Below are positions 1 to 9,201 of a stretch of DNA of 64,000 bases, piece after piece. The DNA lies in assembly GCA_947383275.1 (NCBI GenBank), contig CANDCW010000002.1, positions 22,060 through 86,059 of the forward strand, in the 5' to 3' direction. The notes under the pieces were generated by a model, which was given only the letters and a program-made list of their open reading frames with translations, was not told the origin of the DNA and searched no databases. The first letter of the stretch is position 1; each line of letters opens with the position of its first letter. The DNA is from an uncultured Bacillota bacterium. Lineage in GTDB: Bacteria > Bacillota > Clostridia > Oscillospirales > Oscillospiraceae. The translations under genes were made by a program, and so were the position numbers.

Positions 1-1
1 C

Positions 2-2335
2 GGGACTTATCGAGATCTGGTGGAGTCTGTCTTTGCGCGCTACGGGGTGCCGGTATTCTCCTCCGCCATGACGGATATCTTGGAAAAACCGGTGCTGGCG
101 CTGGTTACTGCCGCCCTGGAAACTACGGCGGGCGGCTACCGATATGACGATGTTTTCCGCTACCTAAAGACCGGCCTGACTGATTTGTCCCAGGAGGATG
201 TGGATCTGCTGGAGAACTATGTCCTGAAGTGGGACATTAAGGGCAGCCGGTGGACCCAGGCGAAGGACTGGTCCTGGCACCCAAAGGGCTACGGATTAAA
301 ATTCTCTCAGGAGGACAGAGAGCTTCTGGCCCGGGTGGACGGGGCCCGGCGACAGGTGACGGCCCCCCTGGAGGCCCTGCGGAAGAACAAGGACCGGACG
401 GGGCGTGGACAAGCAATTTCACTTTATACCTTTTTGGAGGAGATCGACTTGCCGGCTCGGCTGGAGGAACGGGTAGAGACCCTCATCCGGCGGGGGCAGC
501 CTGCTCTGGCGGAGGAGTACCGGCAGCTGTGGGATATCCTATGCGGCGGATTGGAGCAGTGCGCCGGCCTTTTGGGAGACGTCCCTATGGAGCTGGAGGA
601 ATTCGCCCTGCTATTTCGGCTGGTGCTCTCCCAATACGATGTGGGTACGATCCCCGTCTCCCTAGACCGGGTAACGGCGGGAGAAACCACCCGTCAGACC
701 GGCCATAGGGTGCGGGCGCTGTTCCTCCTGGGCGCGGACGATGGCTCGCTGCCCCAAGTTGGGATGGCGCCCGGACTGCTGTCCGACGACGACCGGGCCC
801 TACTGGCCGGTTACGGCTTGGAGCTGGCCCAGTCTCAGCGGAACCTGCTCTATCGGGAGATGACCACCATCTATCAGATCTGCGCCCGGCCCAGTCAAAA
901 GCTGGTTGTCACCTGGCCGGTCCAAGGGGCGGGCGGGGAGGAGCGCCGGCCCAGTTTTCTGGTTGGCCGGCTGCGACTGCTATTTTCAGATTTGAAGCCA
1001 GTGCGGGAGGAGGAACTTCATGGCTCCTTCCGGCTGGAGGCCCCTTTACCCGCCTTGGAGCAGGCGGGACGGGACAGGAACGCCCGCCAGGCGCTGGAGG
1101 CGCTTCCTGAGTTCCGGGAGCAGGTGGACCGGCTGGACCGGGCCGCAAATTGGGAGCGGGGACGGCTGTCCCGTCAGGCAGTGGACCGGCTGTATGGCAG
1201 GCGGGTGGCTATGTCCGCATCTCGAATGGATAAGTATAAATCCTGCCATTTTTCCTATTTTATGCGCTATGGACTGGCGGCGGAGCCTCGCAAGCCTGCA
1301 GGCTTTACAGCGCCTGAGTACGGCACCTTTGTGCACTATGTGCTGGAGCACGTCCTTCAGGATGAAATGTTTGCCCAGACTACTATCCCCGGTATGGAGG
1401 AGGACGGAAACCGGGAAAAAAGACTGCGCAGCCTGACCAGGCAGGCGGTAGAGCGCTACGTTGGCGAAGAGCTGGGGGGGCTGGAGGGGCAGACTGCCCG
1501 GTTCCGGTATCTGTTTCGCCGCCTGCTGCGCTCTGTCCAGGCGGTGGTGGACAACGTGGCTGAGGAGCTGCTGAATTCCAGATTCAGGCCTATTTCCTTT
1601 GAGCTGGGGTTTGGCAAGGGCGAGCAGCTACCTCCAGTGGAGCTGAGCTGCGCGGGGGTGACCATCAGCATCACCGGCTTTGTAGACCGGGTGGACGGTT
1701 GGGTGGACGATGGTAAGCTCCATCTGCGGGTGGTGGACTATAAGACAGGCCGCAAGACCTTTGACCTTACGGAGGTATGGAATGGCCTGGGATTGCAGAT
1801 GTTGCTTTACCTGTTTACCTTGGAGGAGAAAGGAAAATCCCTTTACGGCCTGCCGGTGGAAGGGGACGGTGTGCTCTATCTTCCCGCGCGGGAGGCCGTC
1901 ATTCGGGGCCGCCGGTCCATAAGCGATGAAGAGCTGAAAAAGCAGGTGGATCGGGAGCTGAAGCGCAGCGGCCTAGTGGTGAGCGACCAGCGGGTGCTGG
2001 ATGCGATGGAAGTCCGCAGGGAGAGAGGCTATCGTTTTTTGCCTCTGCGGGTGAAAGCGGACGGGAGCGTCACTGGCGAGGCCCTGGCTTCCGCCGAACA
2101 GATGGGCAGGCTGGGAAAGCATGTGCAGCGGGTGTTGGAGGACATCTGCCGGGAGCTGGCCGGGGGGAACATTGCCGCCGATCCTTTCTGGCGCGGCCCG
2201 GAGAAAAACGCCTGCCGCTTCTGCGACTATGCCGCCGCCTGCCACTTTGAACCGGGCCGGGGCGGCGACTGCAAGCGCTGGCTGTCCGGCGTTGACGCCC
2301 AGGAGTTCTGGGAACAGATTGAGGGGAAGGCGTAA
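2..2335 (+). CDS. addB: AddB, helicase/nuclease subunit B (5' end outside window)
   Basis: This is the C-terminal part of AddB, the partner of AddA in the enzyme that resects double-strand breaks for recombination. The reading frame is open to the window edge, and the internal GTG at 20 is not a real start. About 778 residues are visible. The nuclease motif VVDYKTG lies about three quarters along. Four cysteines that bind a 4Fe-4S cluster in this family can be seen: one in YKSCHFSYF and three in CRFCDYAAAC (C-x2-C-x5-C) near the end. Residues typical of the inactivated helicase half precede them. addA lies 1.5 kb downstream on the same strand, separated by two unrelated genes. The identification is firm. 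Confidence 0.95.
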   Translation, partial: GTYRDLVESVFARYGVPVFSSAMTDILEKPVLALVTAALETTAGGYRYDDVFRYLKTGLTDLSQEDVDLLENYVLKWDIKGSRWTQAKDWSWHPKGYGLKFSQEDRELLARVDGARRQVTAPLEALRKNKDRTGRGQAISLYTFLEEIDLPARLEERVETLIRRGQPALAEEYRQLWDILCGGLEQCAGLLGDVPMELEEFALLFRLVLSQYDVGTIPVSLDRVTAGETTRQTGHRVRALFLLGADDGSLPQVGMAPGLLSDDDRALLAGYGLELAQSQRNLLYREMTTIYQICARPSQKLVVTWPVQGAGGEERRPSFLVGRLRLLFSDLKPVREEELHGSFRLEAPLPALEQAGRDRNARQALEALPEFREQVDRLDRAANWERGRLSRQAVDRLYGRRVAMSASRMDKYKSCHFSYFMRYGLAAEPRKPAGFTAPEYGTFVHYVLEHVLQDEMFAQTTIPGMEEDGNREKRLRSLTRQAVERYVGEELGGLEGQTARFRYLFRRLLRSVQAVVDNVAEELLNSRFRPISFELGFGKGEQLPPVELSCAGVTISITGFVDRVDGWVDDGKLHLRVVDYKTGRKTFDLTEVWNGLGLQMLLYLFTLEEKGKSLYGLPVEGDGVLYLPAREAVIRGRRSISDEELKKQVDRELKRSGLVVSDQRVLDAMEVRRERGYRFLPLRVKADGSVTGEALASAEQMGRLGKHVQRVLEDICRELAGGNIAADPFWRGPEKNACRFCDYAAACHFEPGRGGDCKRWLSGVDAQEFWEQIEGKA

Positions 2336-2345
2336 GGAGGTTATT

Positions 2346-3026
2346 GTGGATATTTGTCTAAATTATGTGGTTGCCGGGCAGGGTTTTCCGTTGGTAATGC
2401 TGCATGGAAATGGGGAGGACCACACCTATTTTAAGCACCAGATCGGTCCTTTTTCAGAGTGGTACCAGGTGATTGCTCCAGACACTCGGGGGCATGGGCG
2501 GTCCCCGAGGGGCAGGGCCCCCTTTACGTTGGACCAGTTTGCAGAGGACCTGAAAGCGTTTTTGGACAGCCGGGAGATCAGGCGCTGCCATCTTTTGGGA
2601 TTCTCTGACGGGGCCAATATCGCCCTGCTGTTTGCCCTGAACTATCCGGAGTATGTGGAAAAGCTTGTCCTGAACGGGGCCGACTTATATCCCTCAGGGG
2701 TAAAGCTGTCCACACAGCTGCCTATTGTTCTGGGCTGGGGACTGCTTCAGGCAGTCCGCCGCTTTGACAAAAGAGCTCGGCCCAAATGGGAGCTGCTGGA
2801 TCTGATGACGACCCAGCCTCACATCAACGCCAAGGCGCTGGCTGTTTTGAATATGCCTGCCCTGGTGGTGGCGGGGAACAGGGATATGATCCGGGAGAAG
2901 CATACCAGACTGATTGCCAAATCCATCCCCGGCAGTGAGCTGGCCATTCTCCCTGGCGACCACTTTGTGGCCCGCCGAAACTGGGAAGCGTTCAATCCGG
3001 TTATTCTGGAGTTTTTAAGGAAATGA
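2346..3026 (+). CDS. Alpha/beta hydrolase
   Basis: This 226-residue protein is a small soluble alpha/beta-fold hydrolase. The oxyanion motif MLHGNG, the nucleophile elbow GFSDG (catalytic Ser), an acid in AGNRDM and a late His in GDHF form the expected Ser-Asp-His triad. The GTG at 2346 is chosen as start because AAGGAGG at 2334-2340 precedes it by 5 bases and the family's N-terminal strand begins right after it. It starts 10 bases after the addB stop, so it is probably co-transcribed with addB. The substrate cannot be told from sequence; esterase or lactonase activity is possible. Confidence 0.88.
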   Translation: MDICLNYVVAGQGFPLVMLHGNGEDHTYFKHQIGPFSEWYQVIAPDTRGHGRSPRGRAPFTLDQFAEDLKAFLDSREIRRCHLLGFSDGANIALLFALNYPEYVEKLVLNGADLYPSGVKLSTQLPIVLGWGLLQAVRRFDKRARPKWELLDLMTTQPHINAKALAVLNMPALVVAGNRDMIREKHTRLIAKSIPGSELAILPGDHFVARRNWEAFNPVILEFLRK

Positions 3027-3039
3027 AGGGGGATTTGTT

Positions 3040-3873
3040 ATGGAAAGCAGTAAAAATATTCTGACCATCGGGGATGTGCCTGGCTATGCAAAGGTGGGGC
3101 TGTCCGCTGTCTGGCCTATTTTGTCCAACATGGGCCACAGCGTCTACAACCTGCCTACCGCTCTGGTGTCTAACCCCTTTGAGTATGAAAAATTCGCGAT
3201 ATTGGATACCACGGACTATATGCGCCAGACCATCCAGGTGTGGAAGGAGCTGGACTTCCAGTTCGACTGCATCACCACCGGCTTTCTGGCCTCTGCGGCC
3301 CAGGTGGGGATTATCCGGGACTTTATCGCCAGCCAGAAGAAGGAGGGGCTGCTGGTAATGACCGATCCCATCATGGGGGACGAGGGCAAGCTGTACAACG
3401 GCGTGACCGAGGAGACCATCGAAAATATGCGCCGCCTCATCGGGGTGGCGGATGTGATTGTACCCAATTTGACGGAGGGAGAGTTCCTCTCCGGCCTATA
3501 CCAAGGCAGGGAAGCGCTTACCTGGCAGGAGGCCCGCCAGATGGTGGATGCCCTGCTGGCCTTTGGCCCCCGCTCCGTGGTGATTACCAGCGGCCAGGAG
3601 GCAGAGACGGGGGATCACGTGGTGTGGGGCTTCGATCACGCGGCGGGAGAATATTTTACCATTCCCTATCGTCTGATCAGAGTCCATTTCCCAGGCACAG
3701 GGGATATGTTTTCCGCCGTACTGGCCGGGGAGCTGTTGGCCGGAAAAACCTTTCCTCAGGCCACCAAGCGGGCTATGGATGTGGTTGAGCGCCTGATTTT
3801 CCTAGAACAGGGTGAAATTGAAAAAAATAAGGGGATCCGCATTGAAAAATACCTGAGCGTGCTCAAGGAGTAA
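3040..3873 (+). CDS. Pyridoxal/pyridoxamine kinase-like protein (ribokinase superfamily)
   Basis: This 277-residue protein resembles the PdxK/PdxY branch of the ribokinase superfamily, which phosphorylates B6 vitamers for pyridoxal-phosphate salvage. Family landmarks are the N-terminal GDVPGYAKVGL, the middle VTDPIMGDEGKLY, PNLTEGEFL, and the ATP/anion-hole motif FPGTGDMFSAVL, whose Asp is the catalytic base. GAAGGGGG ends a short distance before the ATG. It lies 13 bases after the hydrolase and 12 before addA, in one tight run of four genes. The substrate is inferred from family only. Confidence 0.88.
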   Translation: MESSKNILTIGDVPGYAKVGLSAVWPILSNMGHSVYNLPTALVSNPFEYEKFAILDTTDYMRQTIQVWKELDFQFDCITTGFLASAAQVGIIRDFIASQKKEGLLVMTDPIMGDEGKLYNGVTEETIENMRRLIGVADVIVPNLTEGEFLSGLYQGREALTWQEARQMVDALLAFGPRSVVITSGQEAETGDHVVWGFDHAAGEYFTIPYRLIRVHFPGTGDMFSAVLAGELLAGKTFPQATKRAMDVVERLIFLEQGEIEKNKGIRIEKYLSVLKE

Positions 3874-3885
3874 GGAGAAACGCCC

Positions 3886-6800
3886 ATGCCATTTCCGTTG
3901 ACAGATGAACAGCGAAGTATTGTGGATGACCGGGGGGGAGAGCTGCTGGTGTCCGCTGCCGCCGGGTCTGGGAAAACTCGGGTGCTGGTGGAGCGGCTGC
4001 TGGACCGGGTAACCAAAGAGGGGTTGGATATTGACCGTTTTCTGGTTATCACCTACACGAAAGCCGCCGCAGCCGAGCTGCGGGGGCGCATTGCCCAGGA
4101 GCTGTCTGACCGGCTGGCCCTGGCCCCCAACGACCGCCATCTGCGCCGCCAGACCACTTTGGTCTACCGGGCAAAGATTTCCACCATCCATTCCTTCTGC
4201 GCGGACCTCATCCGGGAGAACGGGCACCTGTTGGATTTGGATCCGGACTTTCGCCTATGCGACGAAGGGGAGAGTCAGGTGCTCATGGCCCAGGTGCTGG
4301 AGGAGCTGCTGGACAAGCGGTATGAGGATCTGCCTGAGGACAGCCCCTTTACCCTGTTGGTGGATACTCTGTCCGCCGGGCGGGACGACAGCCGCTTGGC
4401 CCAAATCACTGTGGATATCTTTGCCCGGGTGCAGAGCCACCCCGACCCTGCCCGCTGGCTGGAGGAGCAGAAGGCGCTGTGGAAGCTGGATGGGATTACC
4501 GACCTGGCCCAGACCCCCTGGGGCGCGCCCCTGTTGGAGGATGCCAAGCGGCAGGCCCGAGGGTGTCGGGTCCGGCTGCTTCGGGCCTTGGAGCTGTGCC
4601 AGGGAGATGAGCTGCTGGAGGTCAATTATGGCCCGTCCATTTCCGCCACGCTGGAGGGGCTGGAGGATTTTTTGCTGGAGGAAACCTGGGACGGCGCCTA
4701 TGCCCGCCTGCCCATCCCGTTCCCCGCGGCGGGGCGGAAGCGGAAGCGGTCTGTTTCCATCAGCCCTTTTGTGGCGGAGCAGACCGCCAGGGCTGGGGAG
4801 CGGATGAAAGCCATCCGGGACCGGTGCAAAAAGACACTGGAAAAGACGGCGGAGCCCTTTTGGGGAGACACCGCAGCCCAGTTGGAAGAGCTGTCCCTGT
4901 CCGCGCCGGCGGTGTGCGCCCTGATGGACCTGGTGCTGGAATTTCAGGACGCCTTTTCCCGGGAAAAAGCCAAGCGGGGGTTGGTGGACTTCTCTGACCT
5001 GGAACACTTCGCGGTAAAGCTGCTTACCGATGGGGAGGGGAATCCTTCCGAGCTGGCTCACTACTGGGGAGCCCGGTATGACGAGGTGCTGGTGGACGAA
5101 TACCAGGATACCAACCAGGTGCAGAACGCCATTTTTGGCGCCGTCTCCGGCAATGGACGGCGGTTGTTTCAGGTGGGGGACGTGAAGCAGTCCATCTACC
5201 GCTTCCGGCTGGCTGATCCGACCATCTTTTTGGACAAGTACCGCCGCTTTACCTCCGGAGACAGTGCGGAGGAGGGAGCGCCCCGCAAACGGGTATTGTC
5301 TCGGAACTTTCGTTCCCGGCCCCAGGTACTGGAGGGGTGCAATGATCTATTCAGAAGCATTATGTCAACTGAATTCGGCGAGCTTGACTACACCGAGGAC
5401 CAGGCGTTGGTGCCGGGCAGATCCTTCCGCTCGGAGGAACGCTCCAGTGGCCCGGATCCCTACGCGCTGGAACTGGATGCCCTGGACCTGTCCTTCCTGG
5501 GGGATTGGGAAGGGGAGAAGGACGACAAAAACCTTTTGGAAGCCCGCTTTGCTGCGCGGAGAATACGGGAACTGCTGGACCGGCCCCTTATGGTCGAGGA
5601 GGGGGAGGGGCTGCGCCCCCTGCGGCCTTCCGATGTGATGATCCTCCTGCGCAGCCCAGGCCCGGTGCTCCACCACTACCTGCGGGCGCTTAACGAGGTG
5701 GGAGTCCCTTGGGCGGCCGACGGGGGAGAGGACTTCTTCGAGACCACTGAGGTCAACGTGGCTTTGTCCATTCTCCAGGTTGTGGACAACCCCAGGCAGG
5801 ATGTGCCTCTGATCGCGGCCCTGCGCTCTCCGGTGTATGGCTTTACCGCAGATAAGCTGGCCCTTCTCCGGGCGGACAGCAGCGGTGATTTCTATACCGC
5901 CCTGGTCAACGCCGCTGACAGCGGGGATGGGGCGTGCCGGGATTTCCTGAGCCATCTGGAGGAGCTGCGCTTTGGCGCGGGGGATCGCACCTGCCGTCAG
6001 CTGATGTGGCACATGTTTGAGAAAACCAATCTGCTGGGCATCTTTGGCGCGATGGAGGATGGAGGAACGCGGCAGAGCAATCTGCTGTCCCTCTACGCCC
6101 TGGCCGGGCAGCTGGAGGACAGTGGATGCCGTACCTTGTTCCAGTTTTTGCTCCGCTTGGAGCGGCTGCGGAGCACAGGCTCCCGGTTGGGGACCACATC
6201 AGGGAATGGCCGGGAGGGAGAGGGGGTGTCTGTCCTGTCCATCCACCGCTCCAAGGGACTGGAGAAGCCGGTGGTACTGGTGTGCGGCCTCACCCGCCGC
6301 CTTAATCGGGATGACCTGATGCGCCCGGTTCTGTTCCACCCCGTATTGGGGGTGGGGCCCCGTGGGCTGGACCGGGAACGTATGGTGGAATACCCTACTT
6401 TAGCCCGGCGGGCGGTGGCCCGCCAGCTGGATCGAGAGATGATGGCGGAGGAGCTGCGCCTGCTCTATGTGGCCATGACCCGCTCCCGGGAAAAACTGAT
6501 TCTTACTCTGACGCTCCCCGAGGGGGCGGACGCCCTGGCGCGGCTGGGGGAGAGCCTGCCTGTCTCCCCCATGTCGCTGGAGCAGCAGCAGAGCGTGGGG
6601 GCGTGGGTGCTCCTTTACGCCCTCACCCGGCCGGAGGGAGCCGCGCTCCGGGATTTGGCTGATGTGCCTGAGGAGGCAACGGAGGCAGCGGGCCCCGCTT
6701 GGGACATCCGGTGGGTGGATGGGACCGCCCTGAGTGAAGAACATCAGGTGGAAGGCTGTTATACCGATCTTTTGGAGGAGGCGGACGGGGATCTGAGCGT

Positions 6801-7488
6801 ACGCCTGTGTTGGGCCTACCCTTATATGGCAGCGGCCAATCTGCCCTCCAAGCTCACTGCCACCCAAATTAAAGGCCGGACTCTGGATCAAGAGGCAGCG
6901 GAGGATGCCGCCCTGCCTCCCCGAAAGGGCCAGCCCATTACCCGGCCCAACTTTATCGCCGAGCGGAAAGGGCTGACCCCCGCGCAGCGGGGTACCGCCC
7001 TGCATCTGGCCATGCAGTACCTGCCTTTGAACGGGAACAGCAGCCCTCAGGCGGTAGCGCTTGAACTGGACCGTTTGGCGCAGGAGGGCTTTTTAACCAA
7101 GCTTCAGCGGCAGGCGGTAGAGCCGGAGCGGTTGTCTGCTTTTCTGGACAGCCCTTTGGGCCGGGCCATGGCCAATGCGGGGGAGAAGTGCCGTCGGGAA
7201 TTCAAATTTTCGGTGCTGGCTTCCGCCTTGGACTACTTTCCGGATGGAAAAGGGGAGGAGGTCCTGCTCCAGGGTGTCATCGACGCCTGGTTTGAGGAGG
7301 AGGACAGCGTCACGGTAGTGGACTTTAAAAGCGACCAGGTCGCACCCGGCGGTGAGCGGGCCAGAGCGGAGGAATACCGTCCCCAGCTGGCCGCGTACAG
7401 TCAGGCATTGTCCGCCATCTTGGGACGGCCCGTCAACCGGCAGGTGCTGTGGTTTTTTGCCACCGATACGGCGGTAGAGCTGCTGTGA
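3886..7488 (+). CDS. addA: AddA, ATP-dependent helicase/nuclease subunit A
   Basis: This 1200-residue protein is the UvrD-like motor and nuclease subunit of AddAB, which unwinds and degrades DNA ends and loads RecA at recombination hotspots. Walker A (AAAGSGKT) is at residues 24-31. The helicase motif DEYQDTN, FRSRPQVL, SIHRSKGLEKPVV and LYVAMTRSREKL follow in order. The RecB-type nuclease domain closes the protein with VVDFKSDQ about 60 residues from the end. The length matches the family. AAGGAG lies before the ATG. It is the last gene of the addB-hydrolase-kinase-addA run. Confidence 0.97.
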   Translation: MPFPLTDEQRSIVDDRGGELLVSAAAGSGKTRVLVERLLDRVTKEGLDIDRFLVITYTKAAAAELRGRIAQELSDRLALAPNDRHLRRQTTLVYRAKISTIHSFCADLIRENGHLLDLDPDFRLCDEGESQVLMAQVLEELLDKRYEDLPEDSPFTLLVDTLSAGRDDSRLAQITVDIFARVQSHPDPARWLEEQKALWKLDGITDLAQTPWGAPLLEDAKRQARGCRVRLLRALELCQGDELLEVNYGPSISATLEGLEDFLLEETWDGAYARLPIPFPAAGRKRKRSVSISPFVAEQTARAGERMKAIRDRCKKTLEKTAEPFWGDTAAQLEELSLSAPAVCALMDLVLEFQDAFSREKAKRGLVDFSDLEHFAVKLLTDGEGNPSELAHYWGARYDEVLVDEYQDTNQVQNAIFGAVSGNGRRLFQVGDVKQSIYRFRLADPTIFLDKYRRFTSGDSAEEGAPRKRVLSRNFRSRPQVLEGCNDLFRSIMSTEFGELDYTEDQALVPGRSFRSEERSSGPDPYALELDALDLSFLGDWEGEKDDKNLLEARFAARRIRELLDRPLMVEEGEGLRPLRPSDVMILLRSPGPVLHHYLRALNEVGVPWAADGGEDFFETTEVNVALSILQVVDNPRQDVPLIAALRSPVYGFTADKLALLRADSSGDFYTALVNAADSGDGACRDFLSHLEELRFGAGDRTCRQLMWHMFEKTNLLGIFGAMEDGGTRQSNLLSLYALAGQLEDSGCRTLFQFLLRLERLRSTGSRLGTTSGNGREGEGVSVLSIHRSKGLEKPVVLVCGLTRRLNRDDLMRPVLFHPVLGVGPRGLDRERMVEYPTLARRAVARQLDREMMAEELRLLYVAMTRSREKLILTLTLPEGADALARLGESLPVSPMSLEQQQSVGAWVLLYALTRPEGAALRDLADVPEEATEAAGPAWDIRWVDGTALSEEHQVEGCYTDLLEEADGDLSVRLCWAYPYMAAANLPSKLTATQIKGRTLDQEAAEDAALPPRKGQPITRPNFIAERKGLTPAQRGTALHLAMQYLPLNGNSSPQAVALELDRLAQEGFLTKLQRQAVEPERLSAFLDSPLGRAMANAGEKCRREFKFSVLASALDYFPDGKGEEVLLQGVIDAWFEEEDSVTVVDFKSDQVAPGGERARAEEYRPQLAAYSQALSAILGRPVNRQVLWFFATDTAVELL

Positions 7489-7521
7489 GGGAAGCGCGAA
7501 AAGAGCCCTGCCCCGCTGGCG

Positions 7522-7755
7522 CTATCTTTCTACCAGTATAATGTCCTCCCCGAAGCGCTTGATTGCCCCCCAAGGGATGACCTTGTCCTCTTCCCGTCCC
7601 AACAGCCCAAAAAAGCGCCGGCGCCCGGGGATCACCAGGGCCCGAACCTGACCGGACTCCAGATCCACCTCCATGTCTCCCACATAGCCGTACCGGCTGC
7701 CGTCCTCCACGCTGATCACTTCTTTGTACCGCAGCTCCGCGATTCTGGTATCCAT
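7522..7755 (-). CDS. YlmC/YmxH family PRC-barrel protein
   Basis: This is a 77-residue, single-domain PRC-barrel protein of the YlmC/YmxH family, found in spore-forming Firmicutes and often annotated as sporulation-related. It begins with the typical RIAELRYKEVI, continues with GYVGDMEVD and ends with the motif KVIPWGAIKRFGEDIILV. The ATG at 7755 is preferred over the GTG two codons upstream because a G-rich Shine-Dalgarno is better spaced. It faces addA convergently, with a 33-base gap. Its molecular role is unknown. Confidence 0.85.
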   Translation of the reverse strand: MDTRIAELRYKEVISVEDGSRYGYVGDMEVDLESGQVRALVIPGRRRFFGLLGREEDKVIPWGAIKRFGEDIILVER

Positions 7756-7913
7756 ACCCACGCCCCCAAACTGTTTTGATTCAACGTATGCGGCTTGGGG
7801 GCTGTCCTATGCGGTTAAGAAAACCTTCATGAAATCTTAATCTTCCTCCCACTTTGTCCTTAAGGAAGCTCTGCTATTCTTGTGGACAGAACAAACGAGA
7901 GGAGGAGCGGAAT

Positions 7914-9158
7914 ATGGATTGGCTGTTTCCTGCCGCGCTGGCCCTAACGGGCACATTTGGAGTATTAATGGGGCTTTGGGGCGTTTGGTATCTGGTTTCA
8001 GGCCTGGCCTGTGTGCGGAAGCCGATGGACTATGGTTTCCATCCGGCGAAGACGAAGTTTGCGGTTTTGATTGCCGCCCGGAACGAAGAGCTGGTGATCG
8101 GTCCCCTGATCAACAGCCTGCTCACCCAGGATTACCCGTCTGATTTGTACGACGTGTGGGTTCTCCCCAATAATTGTACCGACAACACAGCTCTGGCGGC
8201 CCGAAACTTTGGAGCCAAGGTGCTGGAGTGCACCGTTCCGGTGAAAAGCAAGGGGGAGGTTCTCCGTTTTGCCTACAACCGGCTCCGGGGCCGGCAGTAT
8301 GACGCCTGGCTGGTTTTTGATGCGGACAACGTGGTGGACCGCCGTTTCCTGTCAGAGATGAACAATGCCCGGCTGGCCGGGGCTCAGGCGGCCCAGGGTT
8401 ACCGGGACAGCAAAAACCCCTATGATACCGCCGTATCCAGCAGCTCTTCCATCTACTATTGGATGATGGACCGCTTCCACAATGGCGGAAAGGCCGGCTT
8501 AGGCGTATCCGCCATGATCGGCGGAACTGGCTTTATGGTCACCCAGCAGCTGCTGGACAAACTGGGCGGCTGGCGTACGGAGACCATCAGCGAGGACCTG
8601 GAAATGACCGCTCAGGCTGTTCTGGCGGGGGAGAAGGTGGCCTATGTGCCAAAGGCGGTCACCTACGACGAACAGCCCCTTACCTGGGAGCAGTCCATCA
8701 GGCAGCGCCGCCGCTGGACCAGTGGTACGCTCCAGGTGGCCCAGCGCTGCCTGCCGGTTCTGGGGGAAGCTCAGTCTGACCGGCCCCGTCTGGTGCTGTT
8801 TGACTTGGAGCTTACCCTTCTGATGCCCGCCTATCAGCTGGCCGCTCTGGCGGGATTGATTTGCACCGTGCTTACATCAGCCCTGGGCGGAAAAACGCTT
8901 CTTCAATCTCTGCTTCTGGGATTGGCGGGGGCCTGCGGCAATATCGCCTGGGCAGCTGTTACCGCAACCGTTGCCGCCGGGATTGTCATTACGCTGGAGG
9001 GCAAGTGGGACCGCCGCCTGTGGAAAGGATTGGCGAGCTACTGGCTGTTTCTCCTCACTTGGCTGCCCATTACCGCCGTCAGCTTTTGGAAAAAGACCAC
9101 CGTCTGGGAGGAGATCCGCCACACCCGCGCCATGGTCCCTCAGCTGCCGGGGAAATAA
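7914..9158 (+). CDS. Processive family 2 glycosyltransferase, membrane-bound
   Basis: This 414-residue protein resembles GT2 enzymes that polymerise or transfer sugars at the cytoplasmic face of the membrane. An N-terminal hydrophobic segment is followed by the nucleotide-binding VLIAARNEE, the metal-binding DADN, the catalytic acid in ISEDLEMTAQ and the processivity motif QRRRW. Two or three hydrophobic segments form the C-terminus. The ATG at 7914 is used because GGAGGAG precedes it; 20 extra upstream codons are open but lack a ribosome site. It stands alone, so the sugar and product are unknown. An exopolysaccharide or glycolipid is likely. Confidence 0.87.
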   Translation: MDWLFPAALALTGTFGVLMGLWGVWYLVSGLACVRKPMDYGFHPAKTKFAVLIAARNEELVIGPLINSLLTQDYPSDLYDVWVLPNNCTDNTALAARNFGAKVLECTVPVKSKGEVLRFAYNRLRGRQYDAWLVFDADNVVDRRFLSEMNNARLAGAQAAQGYRDSKNPYDTAVSSSSSIYYWMMDRFHNGGKAGLGVSAMIGGTGFMVTQQLLDKLGGWRTETISEDLEMTAQAVLAGEKVAYVPKAVTYDEQPLTWEQSIRQRRRWTSGTLQVAQRCLPVLGEAQSDRPRLVLFDLELTLLMPAYQLAALAGLICTVLTSALGGKTLLQSLLLGLAGACGNIAWAAVTATVAAGIVITLEGKWDRRLWKGLASYWLFLLTWLPITAVSFWKKTTVWEEIRHTRAMVPQLPGK

Positions 9159-9201
9159 CCAAAAGCCGCTACCCCTTACGGGGTAGCGGCTTTTGGTTAT
9201 T
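9154..9201. terminator. Bidirectional terminator, 22-bp perfect stem
   Basis: Arms at 9154-9175 and 9180-9201 are perfect reverse complements around a 4-base loop. A- and T-runs at the ends let it work in both directions. It separates the converging glycosyltransferase and flavodiiron genes and overlaps both stop codons. Confidence 0.92.
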
